Origin: Affinundibacterium flavidum
GTDB lineage: Bacteria; Pseudomonadota; Gammaproteobacteria; Burkholderiales; Burkholderiaceae_D
Direction of reading: 5' to 3'
DNA: 64,000 nucleotides
NCBI RefSeq assembly: GCF_014284175.1
Contig: NZ_JACOGA010000001.1
Coordinates: forward strand, 62,001-126,000
Shown here: positions 8,417 to 16,547 of the stretch, piece after piece
Numbering within the stretch: the stretch's first letter is position 1
Layout: each line of letters starts with the position of its first letter
Program-made: the position numbers and the translations under genes
The notes under the pieces: generated by a model
The model's input: only the letters and a program-made list of their open reading frames with translations
The model's database searches: none
What the model was told of the DNA's origin: nothing

Positions 8417-10333
8417 TTAACCGCCTATGGTTTCCCATTTTTCTAACGCAGCCATCAGTAATTCGTCAATTTCCGCAAAGCGTTCATTGAGTTTTTTGAT
8501 GGCGTCTGGCGTCGCATCTTTATAGAAATCACCATCGGTTAGTTTTTCAGAAATTGCCTTTTGCTCGGCTTCCAAATTGCTGATCAGGTTAGGCAATTCA
8601 TCCAATTCCTTTTGCTCTTTGTAACTGAGTTTTTTCGGCTTGGCTTCGGCTTTGACCGCTGGCGCCGTCATGCTACTTACGGGTGACTTGTTATCACTTT
8701 TCGGTTTGCTTGGCGCAGCCACAGCTTTGCCTGCTGGTGAGTTTTTGTAGGTTTCCCAATCGGTATAGCCGCCGATGTATTCTTTCCAAAGGCCATCACC
8801 TTCGGACGCGATTACTTGCGTGACCACGTTGTCGAGGAAGGTTCTGTCATGGCTGACTAAGAATACGGTACCTTCGTAATCTTCCAACAGCTCTTCAAGT
8901 AATTCTAGAGTGTCAATGTCCAAATCATTGGTCGGCTCATCGAGTACCAAGACATTGGCTGGCTTGGCAAACAATCGCGCCAATAAGAGACGATTACGTT
9001 CGCCACCGGACAAAGTCTTGACTGGTGAACGTGCACGCTCAGGTGCAAATAAGAAGTCGCCGAGGTAAGACATGACGTGCTTGCGCTGCCCATTGATTTC
9101 TACAAAATCGCTACCCGGGGAAATTGTTTCTGCCAAGCTGACTTCTTCATTGAGTTGCGTACGCATCTGATCGAAGTAAGCAATTTGTAGTTTGCTACCT
9201 TGCTTGACTGTACCGCTATCTGGTTGATCTTCGCCCAAGATTAATTTGAGCAAAGTCGTCTTGCCTGCACCGTTTTGACCGATCAAACCTATCTTATCGC
9301 CACGCATAATAATGCTGGAGAAGTCATTGACGATATTTTTAGGACCAAAGCTCTTGCAAACATTTTCCAGTTCCGCCACGATCTTGCCTGAGCGTTCGCC
9401 GGTCGTTACGTCGAGACGTACCTGACCTTGTTGATCACGACGCGCCGCACGTTGCAGGCGCAATTGCTCAAGGCGTTTTACCCGACCTTCATCACGTACA
9501 CGACGGGCCTTAACGCCTTTGCGTATCCAAATTTCTTCTTGCGCCAAAAACTTATCAAATTTTGCCGCTTCAACTTCTTCGATTTCTAACTGTTCTTCTT
9601 TGCGAACTTGGTAGGTCGTAAAATTACCAGGGAAAGACGTGATCTTGCCGCGATCTAATTCGATAATGCGAGTCGTCACATTGTCCAAGAAGCTACGGTC
9701 ATGGGTAATGAATAGCACGCTACCTTTGAAATCTTTTAGTAAGCCTTCTAGCCATTTGATGGAAGAAAAATCCAGGTGATTGGTCGGTTCATCAAGTAGC
9801 AATACATCCGGCGCGCTGACTAAGGCGCAAGCTAAGGCTACGCGTTTTTTCATACCGCCAGAGAGCGTGCTCATGATCGCATCTTTAGATAAATTTAATT
9901 TGTCTAAAGTCGTTTCAACTGTATTACCTAAACTCCAGGCGTCGGCCGCGTCGAGTTGCACTTGAATATCATGCATGCGCTCCATTAGCGCTTCATCATT
10001 ATCACCACCGAACTGACCGGTGATCGCTTCGTATTCTTGCAATAGCTTTGGTAAATCACCTAAGCCAGAAGCCACTGCATCAAACACCGTCTGATCTGGA
10101 TCAAATTGCGGTTCTTGCTCAACATAAGCAATTTTGATATTTTGCTGCATGACCAAGAGGCCATCGTCGAGCTTAAATTTGCCTGCGATGATTTTGAGCA
10201 AAGAAGATTTACCCGTGCCGTTACGTCCGATCAAACCAACCCGTTCTGATGTTTCGATGGAAAATTCTGCGTGATCGAGGAGGGCAACGTGACCAAAAGC
10301 CAGTTGTGCATTGCTAAGAGAGATGACTGCCAT
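8417..10333 (-). CDS. uup: ABC-F family ATPase, Uup type
   Basis: A 638-residue protein with two ABC ATPase domains in tandem: Walker A GRNGTGKSS near residue 36 and GQNGAGKTT near residue 354, and signature motifs LSGGMKKR and LSGGERNR. The Walker B sequence is LLLDEPTNHLD in the first domain and LVLDEPTNDLD in the second. There is no membrane domain. A lysine-rich linker (about 540-570) leads to a C-terminal coiled coil that begins KKLSYKEQKELDELP, the hallmark of Uup. Uup-type proteins act on ribosomes or on DNA intermediates, and loss affects transposon excision in E. coli. It appears to be a single gene. Confidence 0.9.
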   Translation of the reverse strand: MAVISLSNAQLAFGHVALLDHAEFSIETSERVGLIGRNGTGKSSLLKIIAGKFKLDDGLLVMQQNIKIAYVEQEPQFDPDQTVFDAVASGLGDLPKLLQEYEAITGQFGGDNDEALMERMHDIQVQLDAADAWSLGNTVETTLDKLNLSKDAIMSTLSGGMKKRVALACALVSAPDVLLLDEPTNHLDFSSIKWLEGLLKDFKGSVLFITHDRSFLDNVTTRIIELDRGKITSFPGNFTTYQVRKEEQLEIEEVEAAKFDKFLAQEEIWIRKGVKARRVRDEGRVKRLEQLRLQRAARRDQQGQVRLDVTTGERSGKIVAELENVCKSFGPKNIVNDFSSIIMRGDKIGLIGQNGAGKTTLLKLILGEDQPDSGTVKQGSKLQIAYFDQMRTQLNEEVSLAETISPGSDFVEINGQRKHVMSYLGDFLFAPERARSPVKTLSGGERNRLLLARLFAKPANVLVLDEPTNDLDIDTLELLEELLEDYEGTVFLVSHDRTFLDNVVTQVIASEGDGLWKEYIGGYTDWETYKNSPAGKAVAAPSKPKSDNKSPVSSMTAPAVKAEAKPKKLSYKEQKELDELPNLISNLEAEQKAISEKLTDGDFYKDATPDAIKKLNERFAEIDELLMAALEKWETIGG

Positions 10334-10527
10334 AAAAATACTTCTGCCGAGCTAAAAAGAGCCGATGCGTGTAGATGATAAAAACGAGGAAAGGCGCTAT
10401 TGTACGCTAGTTGCATTCGGTTTCACCGATTGCGTTTGATCGCATTTGATTGTTGTTGGTCTGTCAGGTAAGATGGCGGGCTTCGTTTGTTGCGGTGTTT
10501 TTAATTTTTAACCAATGAACGAAGGAG

Positions 10528-10639
10528 TCCATGAAAAGGCTTTAGTCGGGATGCAGTGCAAGGCGACTCCCGCAGCAATACGAAAGTATTGCGAGGACAG
10601 CCAACACCGCAATGCGCCCGAATAATGCCTTTGCATGGA
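10528..10639. repeat. Long imperfect palindrome, REP-like intergenic element
   Basis: Arms at 10528-10540 (TCCATGAAAAGGC) and 10627-10639 (GCCTTTGCATGGA) pair 12 of 13. Further inside, TCGGG pairs with CCCGA, and a perfect hairpin GCAATAC-GAAA-GTATTGC lies at 10575-10592. The layered structure without an open frame suggests a dispersed palindromic element or a structured RNA. It ends 10 bp before the split tRNA. Confidence 0.5.
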
Positions 10640-10649
10640 TTTCGAAAGT

Positions 10650-10690
10650 CTCTCCGTAGCACAATGGATAGTGCACATGCCTCCTAAGCG
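10650..10690 (+). pseudogene. 5' part of host tRNA-Arg(CCU), split by the mobile element
   Basis: The sequence holds the 5' acceptor strand CTCTCCG, TA, a D arm GCAC-AATGGATA-GTGC, the 5' anticodon stem CATGC, the loop CTCCTAA and the first three bases (GCG) of the 3' anticodon stem. It then turns into element DNA. Joined to 37366-37399 at the shared core it gives a canonical 72-nt tRNA plus CCA, with stems CTCTCCG/CGGAGGG and CATGC/GCGTG. As it stands it cannot make a tRNA. Confidence 0.9.
10680..10690 (+). repeat. Left attachment core (attL)
   Basis: CCTCCTAAGCG here equals 37355-37365. On the element side TAAGCG (10685-10690) is mirrored by CGCTTA at 10701-10706, a short inverted pair that may be part of the integrase core-binding site. 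Confidence 0.85.
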
Positions 10691-10771
10691 AACTATTCTA
10701 CGCTTAAAAAAATAAAAAACTGAATAAATTCAAGCATTTAAATACTTTCGAGTCCCTTCGTTTCCCCTAAT

Positions 10772-10803
10772 TTCGTGTCCCAATTTGTCCCAAATTTGTC
10801 CCA
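10772..10803 (+). promoter_or_regulatory. Candidate integrase arm-type sites, left end
   Basis: Three copies of a GTCCCA-centred repeat occur in a row: TTCGTGTCCCA, then TTTGTCCCA at 10784-10792 and at 10795-10803, the last two with an 11-bp period. The same repeat with the same period recurs at the right end (37263-37282). Position and spacing suit arm binding by the integrase or an excisionase; this is inference. Confidence 0.55.
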
Positions 10804-10918
10804 AAAAGTTTAAGCTATTTTGTTCGGACGAGTGAAATTCGCCAAGACATATGATTGACGATTAAAATAACGAGTATTGCGAATGGAATTTACAGCTAGT
10901 ATTTGACTGGGTGTGAAA

Positions 10919-10993
10919 TGGTATCGCCAGCAGGAATCGAACCTGCATCTATCCCTTAGGAGGGGATTGCACTATCCATTGTGCGATGGCGAC
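10919..10993 (-). tRNA. tRNA-Arg (anticodon CCU), element-borne replacement
   Basis: A complete tRNA on the minus strand: acceptor GTCGCCA/TGGCGAT, D arm GCAC-AATGGATA-GTGC, anticodon stem ATCCC/GGGAT with loop CTCCTAA, T arm GCAGG-TTCGATT-CCTGC, discriminator A and encoded CCA (10919-10921). The D arm and anticodon loop are identical to those of the interrupted host gene, while the acceptor, anticodon-stem and T stems differ, so it is a diverged homologue and not a recent copy. It reads AGG codons and can replace the host tRNA that the element destroys. Confidence 0.95.
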
Positions 10994-11042
10994 CCCAAGC
11001 CCATCATTATAACCTTTTCAGCAGTTTTATGAGTGAGAGAGA

Positions 11043-11534
11043 ATGGAAATTCAGAACCAACTAATTGAACATCTCAAAGGCAAGACCAATGGCAAACTTG
11101 TGATGACCCCCAAGCAGTTGGCGGAAGAAATCCCCATCTCACCAAAACAGCAAAGCAAACTCAGGGAAGAAAAGAAGTTCCCGATTCCACATCAAAACAT
11201 TGGACGCAATGTTTACTATTCCATTTTCCATATCGCTGATTTTTTGTTGACTGGCTCGGTGCAGCAAACTGCGGAGCCAGAGGTTAAACTCAAAAAAGAA
11301 AAAACAGCGCCGAAGAAGGTAAGCCCTCAAACTTCCAGTGTGAATTTGTCGCACTTATTTTTGCTCAGGGCATTCGCTGGAAATCTATTCGCTCAGGCAG
11401 AAGAGATTACAAATCTTGCTGAAAATATTTTGAAGTACCAAAATTCTGCCGAAATGGTTGAGCGATTTAGCGAAAAATTTAAGCCCAAAGGCACACTCAA
11501 AGATAGTGATGAAGAGAGCGATGGAAAAATTTAA
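11043..11534 (+). CDS. Predicted DNA-binding accessory protein of the element
   Basis: A 163-residue protein. Residues 20-75 (LVMTPKQLAEEIPISPKQQSKLREE, then FPIPHQNIGRNVYYSIFHIADFLL) look like a winged helix-turn-helix of the kind found in excisionases and plasmid-borne activators. A Lys-rich linker and an alpha-helical C-terminus follow. It is the first protein gene behind the replacement tRNA and is transcribed away from the left end. Its position and fold suggest control of element genes or of excision, but I do not recognise a named family. Confidence 0.65.
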   Translation: MEIQNQLIEHLKGKTNGKLVMTPKQLAEEIPISPKQQSKLREEKKFPIPHQNIGRNVYYSIFHIADFLLTGSVQQTAEPEVKLKKEKTAPKKVSPQTSSVNLSHLFLLRAFAGNLFAQAEEITNLAENILKYQNSAEMVERFSEKFKPKGTLKDSDEESDGKI

Positions 11535-11723
11535 GTTAGCTTGATAAGCGGTTTAGGGAAACAGCCAAGTCAGTCGGATGGCATTTTTGTTTTTTCAGCT
11601 TCACGACGTATACCGCGAACAAAATAAGAAATTGGTGTACCAAATTGTTTGCTCGGAGGTCGTCATAATTTCTTCATGTCTTCCAATAAGTTGGATTTCG
11701 TTTGTTCGCTGGGGTAGTGCTGT

Positions 11724-12587
11724 CTAATCTGTTGCTACTAGATTTTTATACGACCATTCCTCAGTATTCAAGAATTCTGCAAGGGTTGCGCCAAACGAAA
11801 CTTGTTCTTTGACCGCCTTGGCCAGCACACCTCTTACCAAATAATGGCAATGGGGCAGTAATTCATTTTTTTTGAGGCTTAAAACATATAGGGCAATCGT
11901 GGTGATTATTTGACCTGCACTCAGGGTGATGACACTACTGTCCTTCACAATTGATTGATTGTTTGCTGTGACCCATTCGCCGGAGAACCTTTGTTCCCAG
12001 TTTGACCCCAAAAGCCGTTCCCAATTTTGCTCAGAGTCCGTTAGCCATTTGGGTATGTTGTCTATGGATTGAACATCTTTTGCTGTCAATGCCAGCACAT
12101 TGAAGTCCTCATGCAATTCTTTGCTGCGGTCTTCGGATATTAAATCCCATAGCTTTTGAAGATCAATATCACGAGGAAACCGGTGCGAAAAGATGACCAT
12201 GACCCGTTGGTGAAACGACCAACTTTCATCAGGGGTTACACCAGTGATCTGATAAATTTCACTATCCACCACTTGCTGGCAAATTTCCATATTACCTTCA
12301 AGAATTTCCCACAATGGAAATCCATCTGGTCCCGAGTAAAACACGTCGGCAGTGCCAGGCAGAATTTTTTCAACTTCTGCAATAAATTTTGATTCTGGTT
12401 CAGTCTTTCTATTGTCGTGGCGTGACCAGCGACTTGCATCCGTTAGCAAATTTCTAAATTGAAGAAAAACGACTAAATCAGAAATTTCATTCTGCTTTGC
12501 CGCTGCCATTACAGCTTCCATCCAAGTCTTAATTTTCAGTCCCTTGACGCCTACAAATGCGCCATTCACTTTTTTGCTAGTTTTCAT
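11724..12587 (-). CDS. Hypothetical protein, 287 residues
   Basis: I do not recognise this protein. It starts MKTSKKVNGAFVGVKGLKIK and has no signal peptide; a weakly hydrophobic stretch (ITLSAGQIITTIALYVLSL, about residues 220-240) is too polar at its ends to be a sure membrane segment. It has no cysteine-rich or nucleotide-binding motif. It is a single gene with opposite orientation to its neighbours in the left part of the element, typical of cargo. Codon use does not stand out from that of the region. Confidence 0.65.
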   Translation of the reverse strand: MKTSKKVNGAFVGVKGLKIKTWMEAVMAAAKQNEISDLVVFLQFRNLLTDASRWSRHDNRKTEPESKFIAEVEKILPGTADVFYSGPDGFPLWEILEGNMEICQQVVDSEIYQITGVTPDESWSFHQRVMVIFSHRFPRDIDLQKLWDLISEDRSKELHEDFNVLALTAKDVQSIDNIPKWLTDSEQNWERLLGSNWEQRFSGEWVTANNQSIVKDSSVITLSAGQIITTIALYVLSLKKNELLPHCHYLVRGVLAKAVKEQVSFGATLAEFLNTEEWSYKNLVATD

Positions 12588-12721
12588 CGTAGTGAACTAT
12601 TGAGTAAATTCTTCATGATGTAAGTATCTCAAATGCCGTGTAAAAGTACTATTGGTAATTTTGAAAACAAGTTGTCTCCAAAAGATCTTTCCAACTCCTC
12701 ATTCCATTGCCTATTCAGTTT

Positions 12722-12748
12722 TTGCACGTTATCGCCCATAACGTGCAA
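12722..12748. promoter_or_regulatory. Palindromic operator or hairpin, copy 1
   Basis: TTGCACGTTAT and ATAACGTGCAA are perfect 11-bp arms around CGCCC. A TATAAA box lies at 12768-12773, so the right arm overlaps the expected -35 region, which suits a repressor site. A second copy is at 12895-12921. Confidence 0.6.
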
Positions 12749-12803
12749 TCAAATTTAATGCATTTTTTATAAAATGGCAGCAACACTTGTTAAGGGAAAA
12801 AAT

Positions 12804-12914
12804 ATGAACACTGAAAACAATGATGACTTTGATTTTGATCTCTGGCTTAGCGCATTTGAGTTCATCAGAATTGGTAGTTTGGCCGAAGCAGTTTTTGCAC
12901 GTTATAGCCCATAA
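12804..12914 (+). pseudogene. Truncated duplicate of the 12982 gene start (36 codons)
   Basis: An ATG behind AAGGGAAAAAAT opens a frame whose first 21 residues equal those of the downstream protein. It then diverges (RIGSLAEAVFARYSP) and stops inside the second palindrome. The start signals are intact, so a 36-residue peptide could still be made, but it looks like the stub of a duplication. Confidence 0.6.
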
Positions 12915-12921
12915 CGTGCAA
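12895..12921. promoter_or_regulatory. Palindromic operator or hairpin, copy 2
   Basis: The same 11-bp arms as copy 1, with AGCCC in the centre. A TATAAGAT box follows about 30 bp on, then the start of the intact gene at 12982. Confidence 0.6.
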
Positions 12922-12981
12922 ACAAATCCAATGCATTTTTTTATAAGATAACAACATCAACACTTGATAAAGGAAAAAAAT

Positions 12982-13428
12982 ATGAACACTGAAAACAATG
13001 ATGACTTTGATTTTGATCTCTGGCTTAGTGCATTTGAATTCATTAAAACTTGTAGGTTGACCGAGGACGAATGGAACGACCATTACAACACCGTAACCGA
13101 GGACGAATTCACGAAAAACGGCTGCCCATCGTGCAAATATGAATGCGAAAAAGACTTTGGGGAGTTAACGCAATATGTGATTGGTTACTGGGATATGGGA
13201 GAGTTCAACGAGGTCATTTTTAGTGCCTTCAACGAAGAATTGGCGATAGAGTGGTTTAAGGAAAATTATGAGCCTAGAAGTCGCTACGCACCTTATATCG
13301 CTCGTTGTGAAACATTTTGCGAATCGGAAAGACGTATTAAATCTGGCGATACAGACCTTCCGTATGACGGACAAATAGATCGCTTTGAAAATTTTGGCAA
13401 TGCCTATTACGAAGCACTATACAACTGA
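12982..13428 (+). CDS. Small acidic protein of unknown function
   Basis: A 148-residue protein from an ATG at 12982 with AAAGGAAAAAAAT upstream; a TTG 18 bp upstream is less likely. It is strongly acidic, above all at the N-terminus (NNDDFDFD) and in EDEWNDHYN. It has a CPSCKYEC cluster near residue 45 that could bind a metal. Strong negative charge is seen in DNA-mimic antirestriction proteins, but I see no clear match to ArdA, ArdB or Ocr, so this is only a thought. Duplicated operator-like palindromes lie upstream. Confidence 0.7.
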   Translation: MNTENNDDFDFDLWLSAFEFIKTCRLTEDEWNDHYNTVTEDEFTKNGCPSCKYECEKDFGELTQYVIGYWDMGEFNEVIFSAFNEELAIEWFKENYEPRSRYAPYIARCETFCESERRIKSGDTDLPYDGQIDRFENFGNAYYEALYN

Positions 13429-13524
13429 TTAAGCAGTACATTCAGCGATAAAGAATCATCGCTCAACAAGGTAGTTTTGTAGCACAAGGAGAAGTAAATC
13501 AACATTTAAACGAAAGGAAATCGT

Positions 13525-13815
13525 ATGCAAGTAATTAAAGAAGCAATAAAAAATAAACAAACTTTGATGATCTGTTACAAGGGATTGCCAAGAATCATTG
13601 AAGCCCATGTTTATGGCGCAAATTCAGCAGGACATGAATTCGTGCGAGGCTATCAAATTGGTGGGACAAGTTGTACTGATGAAGTAGGCTGGAAGCTATT
13701 GGACATCAGAAAAATTCAAGCTGTTACTATCATTCCCGATCAGCATTTTGCCAATCCAAGGCAAGGTTATGTCAGAAACGACCCTGCAATCACCACCGTC
13801 TATGCACAGGTGTAA
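13525..13815 (+). CDS. Small WYL-like protein
   Basis: A 96-residue protein with a good ribosome binding site (GAAAGGAAATCGT). Its sequence runs like a single small WYL-type beta domain: an AI...ICYKG start, RIIEAHVYG, EFVRGYQIGG, GWKLLDIRKIQ and a conserved-looking end (FANPRQGYVRNDP). WYL-like domains bind nucleic acid or nucleotide ligands and often regulate phage defence genes. There is no attached DNA-binding domain here, so it may sense a ligand or modify a partner. It lies in a plus-strand run with 12982 and 14018. Confidence 0.65.
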   Translation: MQVIKEAIKNKQTLMICYKGLPRIIEAHVYGANSAGHEFVRGYQIGGTSCTDEVGWKLLDIRKIQAVTIIPDQHFANPRQGYVRNDPAITTVYAQV

Positions 13816-13832
13816 AACAGCATAGAAATAAT

Positions 13833-13865
13833 TAACCCACGACAGGTAACAATGAAAGTGGGTTA
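13833..13865 (+). promoter_or_regulatory. Hairpin between small element genes
   Basis: TAACCCAC (13833-13840) and GTGGGTTA (13858-13865) are perfect 8-bp arms around a 17-nt loop, just behind the WYL-like gene. There is no T tract, so it is not a standard terminator. Confidence 0.4.
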
Positions 13866-14017
13866 GTAGTTGCAAAAAATTAGCAACAAAAATACAGCGA
13901 CGAAATTTCCAAAAAATAGAGCGACTTTGCCGGGAGTAGCGGCAATCCAAAATCTCAAGAGCAAATCTGAGATCTGGAAAAAAAACAAAACAATCCACTA
14001 TTTTTAAAGGAAAAATT

Positions 14018-14344
14018 ATGTCTATCAAACACAAAAAACACCCAGTCCGTTCCGCCATCTCCGGCATCCAAACAATCAAAGATGTCGCTGATGCAGCAGG
14101 CATTGTCTTGGATAAAAATCTTTCACCAATCAGCTTATCTCTTTGGGCAAATTTGACCGAGGGGTTATATGAGCACATGACGGGCGAAGCAATGGGCATT
14201 ATGTTTGCTTTGATTATTGATATTGCCCACAAAGGCTATTCCGTTACTGATATTCAGTCCATCCAGTGCAATCAGTCGGGGAATAATTTTTCTTTGAAGT
14301 TGTACTTCAAGGACGAATCCGAATGTTCAGCGACTTTGCACTAA
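14018..14344 (+). CDS. Hypothetical protein, 108 residues
   Basis: The start has a strong ribosome binding site (TTTAAAGGAAAAATT). The N-terminus is basic (MSIKHKKHPVRS), followed by a mostly helical middle part and a beta-rich end. No known motif is seen. It precedes the primase-helicase gene and may belong to the same replication-linked group; the function is unknown. Confidence 0.6.
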   Translation: MSIKHKKHPVRSAISGIQTIKDVADAAGIVLDKNLSPISLSLWANLTEGLYEHMTGEAMGIMFALIIDIAHKGYSVTDIQSIQCNQSGNNFSLKLYFKDESECSATLH

Positions 14345-14384
14345 TAGCGATTCACTCACAATCACAGCGACGCACCTATGTGTA

Positions 14385-14406
14385 GAACCCTGTTGCCGCA
14401 GGGTTC
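14385..14406 (+). promoter_or_regulatory. Hairpin upstream of the primase-helicase gene
   Basis: GAACCCTG and CAGGGTTC pair perfectly around TTGCCG. The left arm lies in GTAGAACC, the same octamer found in the iteron-like repeats downstream of the primase-helicase gene at 16329 and, inverted, at 34835-34851. It may control the gene or be part of an origin. Confidence 0.45.
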
Positions 14407-14497
14407 AAGGTGACACAACGGTTCAGGTCTGCGGGTGCAGGCTATGAAGTTCCACCGTATCCATGGAAAACAAAAACTCAAAATATTGGAGAACATT

Positions 14498-16045
14498 ATG
14501 AACACAACAGACAATTTGAACGAAGAATTTTTTGACCCGTTTGGCGATACGCCTCCCACCGTGGGAGATTCAAATAGGGATGTTAAAGATGGTAAAACTG
14601 TCGATAAATTCAGTGGGATTGCAAGCGAATTGGCTTTGCTTCGCGACTTGCAAGAGTTCCGTAAAAAATATGCGATTATCAATCGGACAGGAAAGACTTA
14701 TGTCTGCTGGGAAGACAAATTTTTGCAACAATTGGAATTCCAAAACATCGCAGACTTTCACAACTTTCATGCCCACCATTTTCATTTTATCCCACAAGGA
14801 AAAGCAAAATCAGGCAAAGTGCGTGAAGACAAGAAGGTGCTTGTCACACAAGCCTTCCTTGAAGATAAATTGACGACTCGCTATGAAGGAATCGTCTTTG
14901 ATCCCTCAGAGTCGTGCGGTAAGCATTACTGGAATTTGTGGCGTGGATTTAAGGTGCAAGCCAAGCAAGGTGATATTTCCCTTTTCTTGGATTTAATTTC
15001 CGCCTTGTGCAATGACGATCAAACTTGTATCACCTATCTATTGAACTATTTGGCACACATGGTTCAAAAGCCTGCCGAATTGCCAGAGGTTGCCATCGTA
15101 ATGCGAGGAACTCAGGGTATCGGTAAAGGCTCACTCATGAAAACGATTGGCGAATTTACCGATAACTATAAACACTTATCTTCAACCAACAGCTTAACTG
15201 GCACATTTAATGGTCATCTCTTGAATGCTTTCGTTATTTTTGCAGATGAAGCCGTGTGGGGTGGCGATAAATCAGCAGAAGGACGATTGAAAGCAATGAT
15301 TACCGAAGGCACGAATACGATTAATGATAAAGGGCGACCTGAAATTCAAGTCCGTAATTATTCCCGTATTTTCGTTGCATCTAATGAGGAGTGGTGTGTG
15401 CCTGTGGGTGAGGAAGATCGTCGTTTCTTTGTGATTGATGGTAGCCCTCGTTATAAGGGGAAAACAAAGCCAGGTGAGTTCTTTTATCAATACAATGAGT
15501 GGATTAAGAATGGCGGTCGTGAAGCGATTTTTTATGCCCTTAAACATCGTGACATCTCAGGATTTTCACCACGAGATTTTCCAAATACAAAAGCACGTAT
15601 GGCATTAATGATTCGTAGCTTACCGATGCCGGAGCGATTCATTTATGAAGTCTTGAATGGTACAGCCTTGGTGGAAGAAAAAACGATTGTGAAGACTCCT
15701 GATGGCTCCCATAGCCGTTGTTATCGCAATGCCTTTTATGCCGATTGCCTAGAATGGTGCGACAGCCAAGGTTTTCGGTTTATGCCTAGTGCAGATGAAA
15801 TGGGGAAAGCCATGAGCAAGGTATTTGCCTTTGAGCAGGACAACCCTAACTGGCGATCCAATTGGAAGAGTAAAACACAAGGATATTTTTACCAATTGCC
15901 AAGCCGAGCAGAAAGTATGAAGCGATTCGCTCAAAATATTTGCAGGGCTGAGCCAGCGATGGTTTTCTTTGACTATGAAGATGAAAACGAGTTGAAAACC
16001 AACGACGATAAATCCAATATCGTCAGTTTTCAGAAGCTGGCTTAG
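14498..16045 (+). CDS. DUF5906-like primase-helicase (superfamily 3 helicase type)
   Basis: A 515-residue protein from an ATG with TTGGAGAACATT upstream; an ATG 63 bp upstream lacks such a site. Residues 204-212 (GTQGIGKGS) form the Walker A loop, followed by a helicase core with FADEAVWGG as a Walker B-like segment and the sensor-type FVASNEEWCVPV. The part from DRRFFVIDGS to the end is typical of DUF5906 proteins found in phages and integrative elements. The enzyme probably loads at the element's own origin and unwinds DNA for replication after excision. Iteron-like repeats lie directly downstream, then a terminator-separated cargo operon on the other strand. Confidence 0.85.
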   Translation: MNTTDNLNEEFFDPFGDTPPTVGDSNRDVKDGKTVDKFSGIASELALLRDLQEFRKKYAIINRTGKTYVCWEDKFLQQLEFQNIADFHNFHAHHFHFIPQGKAKSGKVREDKKVLVTQAFLEDKLTTRYEGIVFDPSESCGKHYWNLWRGFKVQAKQGDISLFLDLISALCNDDQTCITYLLNYLAHMVQKPAELPEVAIVMRGTQGIGKGSLMKTIGEFTDNYKHLSSTNSLTGTFNGHLLNAFVIFADEAVWGGDKSAEGRLKAMITEGTNTINDKGRPEIQVRNYSRIFVASNEEWCVPVGEEDRRFFVIDGSPRYKGKTKPGEFFYQYNEWIKNGGREAIFYALKHRDISGFSPRDFPNTKARMALMIRSLPMPERFIYEVLNGTALVEEKTIVKTPDGSHSRCYRNAFYADCLEWCDSQGFRFMPSADEMGKAMSKVFAFEQDNPNWRSNWKSKTQGYFYQLPSRAESMKRFAQNICRAEPAMVFFDYEDENELKTNDDKSNIVSFQKLA

Positions 16046-16066
16046 TTATTTCAAGCTGCAACCACC

Positions 16067-16087
16067 AAAGAGCCGAAAGGCTCTTTT
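16067..16087 (+). terminator. Rho-independent terminator of the primase-helicase gene
   Basis: AAAGAGCC-GAAA-GGCTCTTTT: a perfect 8-bp stem with a GAAA tetraloop and a T tract, 22 bp behind the stop codon. Confidence 0.85.
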
Positions 16088-16123
16088 CCATTTCTGGGAC
16101 TGCGATATTTGATCATGCGGAAT

Positions 16124-16418
16124 GCGCAGAACCGTAAAAATTAATGCCGGCAATACTCTTATTGTGAAACATATGCTGGCATTAGCTTTTCAGCGAGAAG
16201 AACCGTAAGAGTCAACAGTCATGCATGTTTCATGGAGTAAAACAGGTTCTGCACGAATGATTGAAATTAGGTGCAAGTAAAAAGCTCTATCGCTTCTCAG
16301 CTCTTCTTCTTTATATCAATTATTTAGAGTAGAACCGCAGAACCTATGGGAACAGTAATGTGTGCCAATGCTGTCAAGGTCCTATGTAATTTTTTTAAGA
16401 GTAGAACTGCGCGGAACG
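16124..16418. other. Iteron-like repeat region, candidate replication origin
   Basis: This gene-free stretch holds copies of an AGAACC motif: GCAGAACCGTAA (16126), AGAACCGTAAGA (16199), inverted AGGTTCTGC (16244-16252), the pair GTAGAACC-GCAGAACCT (16329-16345) and GTAGAACTGCGCGGAACG (16401-16418). A hairpin of 11-bp arms with one mismatch (TAATGCCGGCA/TGCTGGCATTA) lies at 16142-16184. It follows the primase-helicase gene, a usual place for an element origin. The part 16311-16345 recurs in reverse orientation at 34835-34869 with 33 of 35 bases the same. Confidence 0.55.
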
Positions 16419-16547
16419 ATAATGCGACATTCTCGCCGAAGATAATAATTTGCTTTTTTAAAAATTGCAGTGATCAATTTTTTATAACGAAAATTTGCAG
16501 CCTGAAATACTAAACAAGCGATGTGCAAAATAGTCAATTAAAAAAAA

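Larger units (their letters stand above)
12722..13048 (+). repeat. Tandem duplication of a promoter and gene start (two copies, period about 175 bp)
   Basis: The first copy (from 12722) and the second (from 12895) share the palindrome, the AT-rich promoter, the ribosome binding site and the first 21 codons, which encode an identical start (MNTENNDDFDFDLWLSAFEF). The period is 173 bp at the palindrome and 178 bp at the ATG because of small indels. The first copy then loses the gene, and the second continues into the full gene at 12982. Confidence 0.85.

Noticed and set aside
10528..10639. Retron msr/msd RNA
   Set aside because: No reverse transcriptase gene is nearby; the first element gene codes for a DNA-binding protein and the palindrome lies outside the element.
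13696..14232. 178-codon open frame on the minus strand
   Set aside because: It lies opposite two better genes (13525 and 14018) that have ribosome binding sites, and its sequence is Cys/Phe/Ile-rich like an antisense reading.
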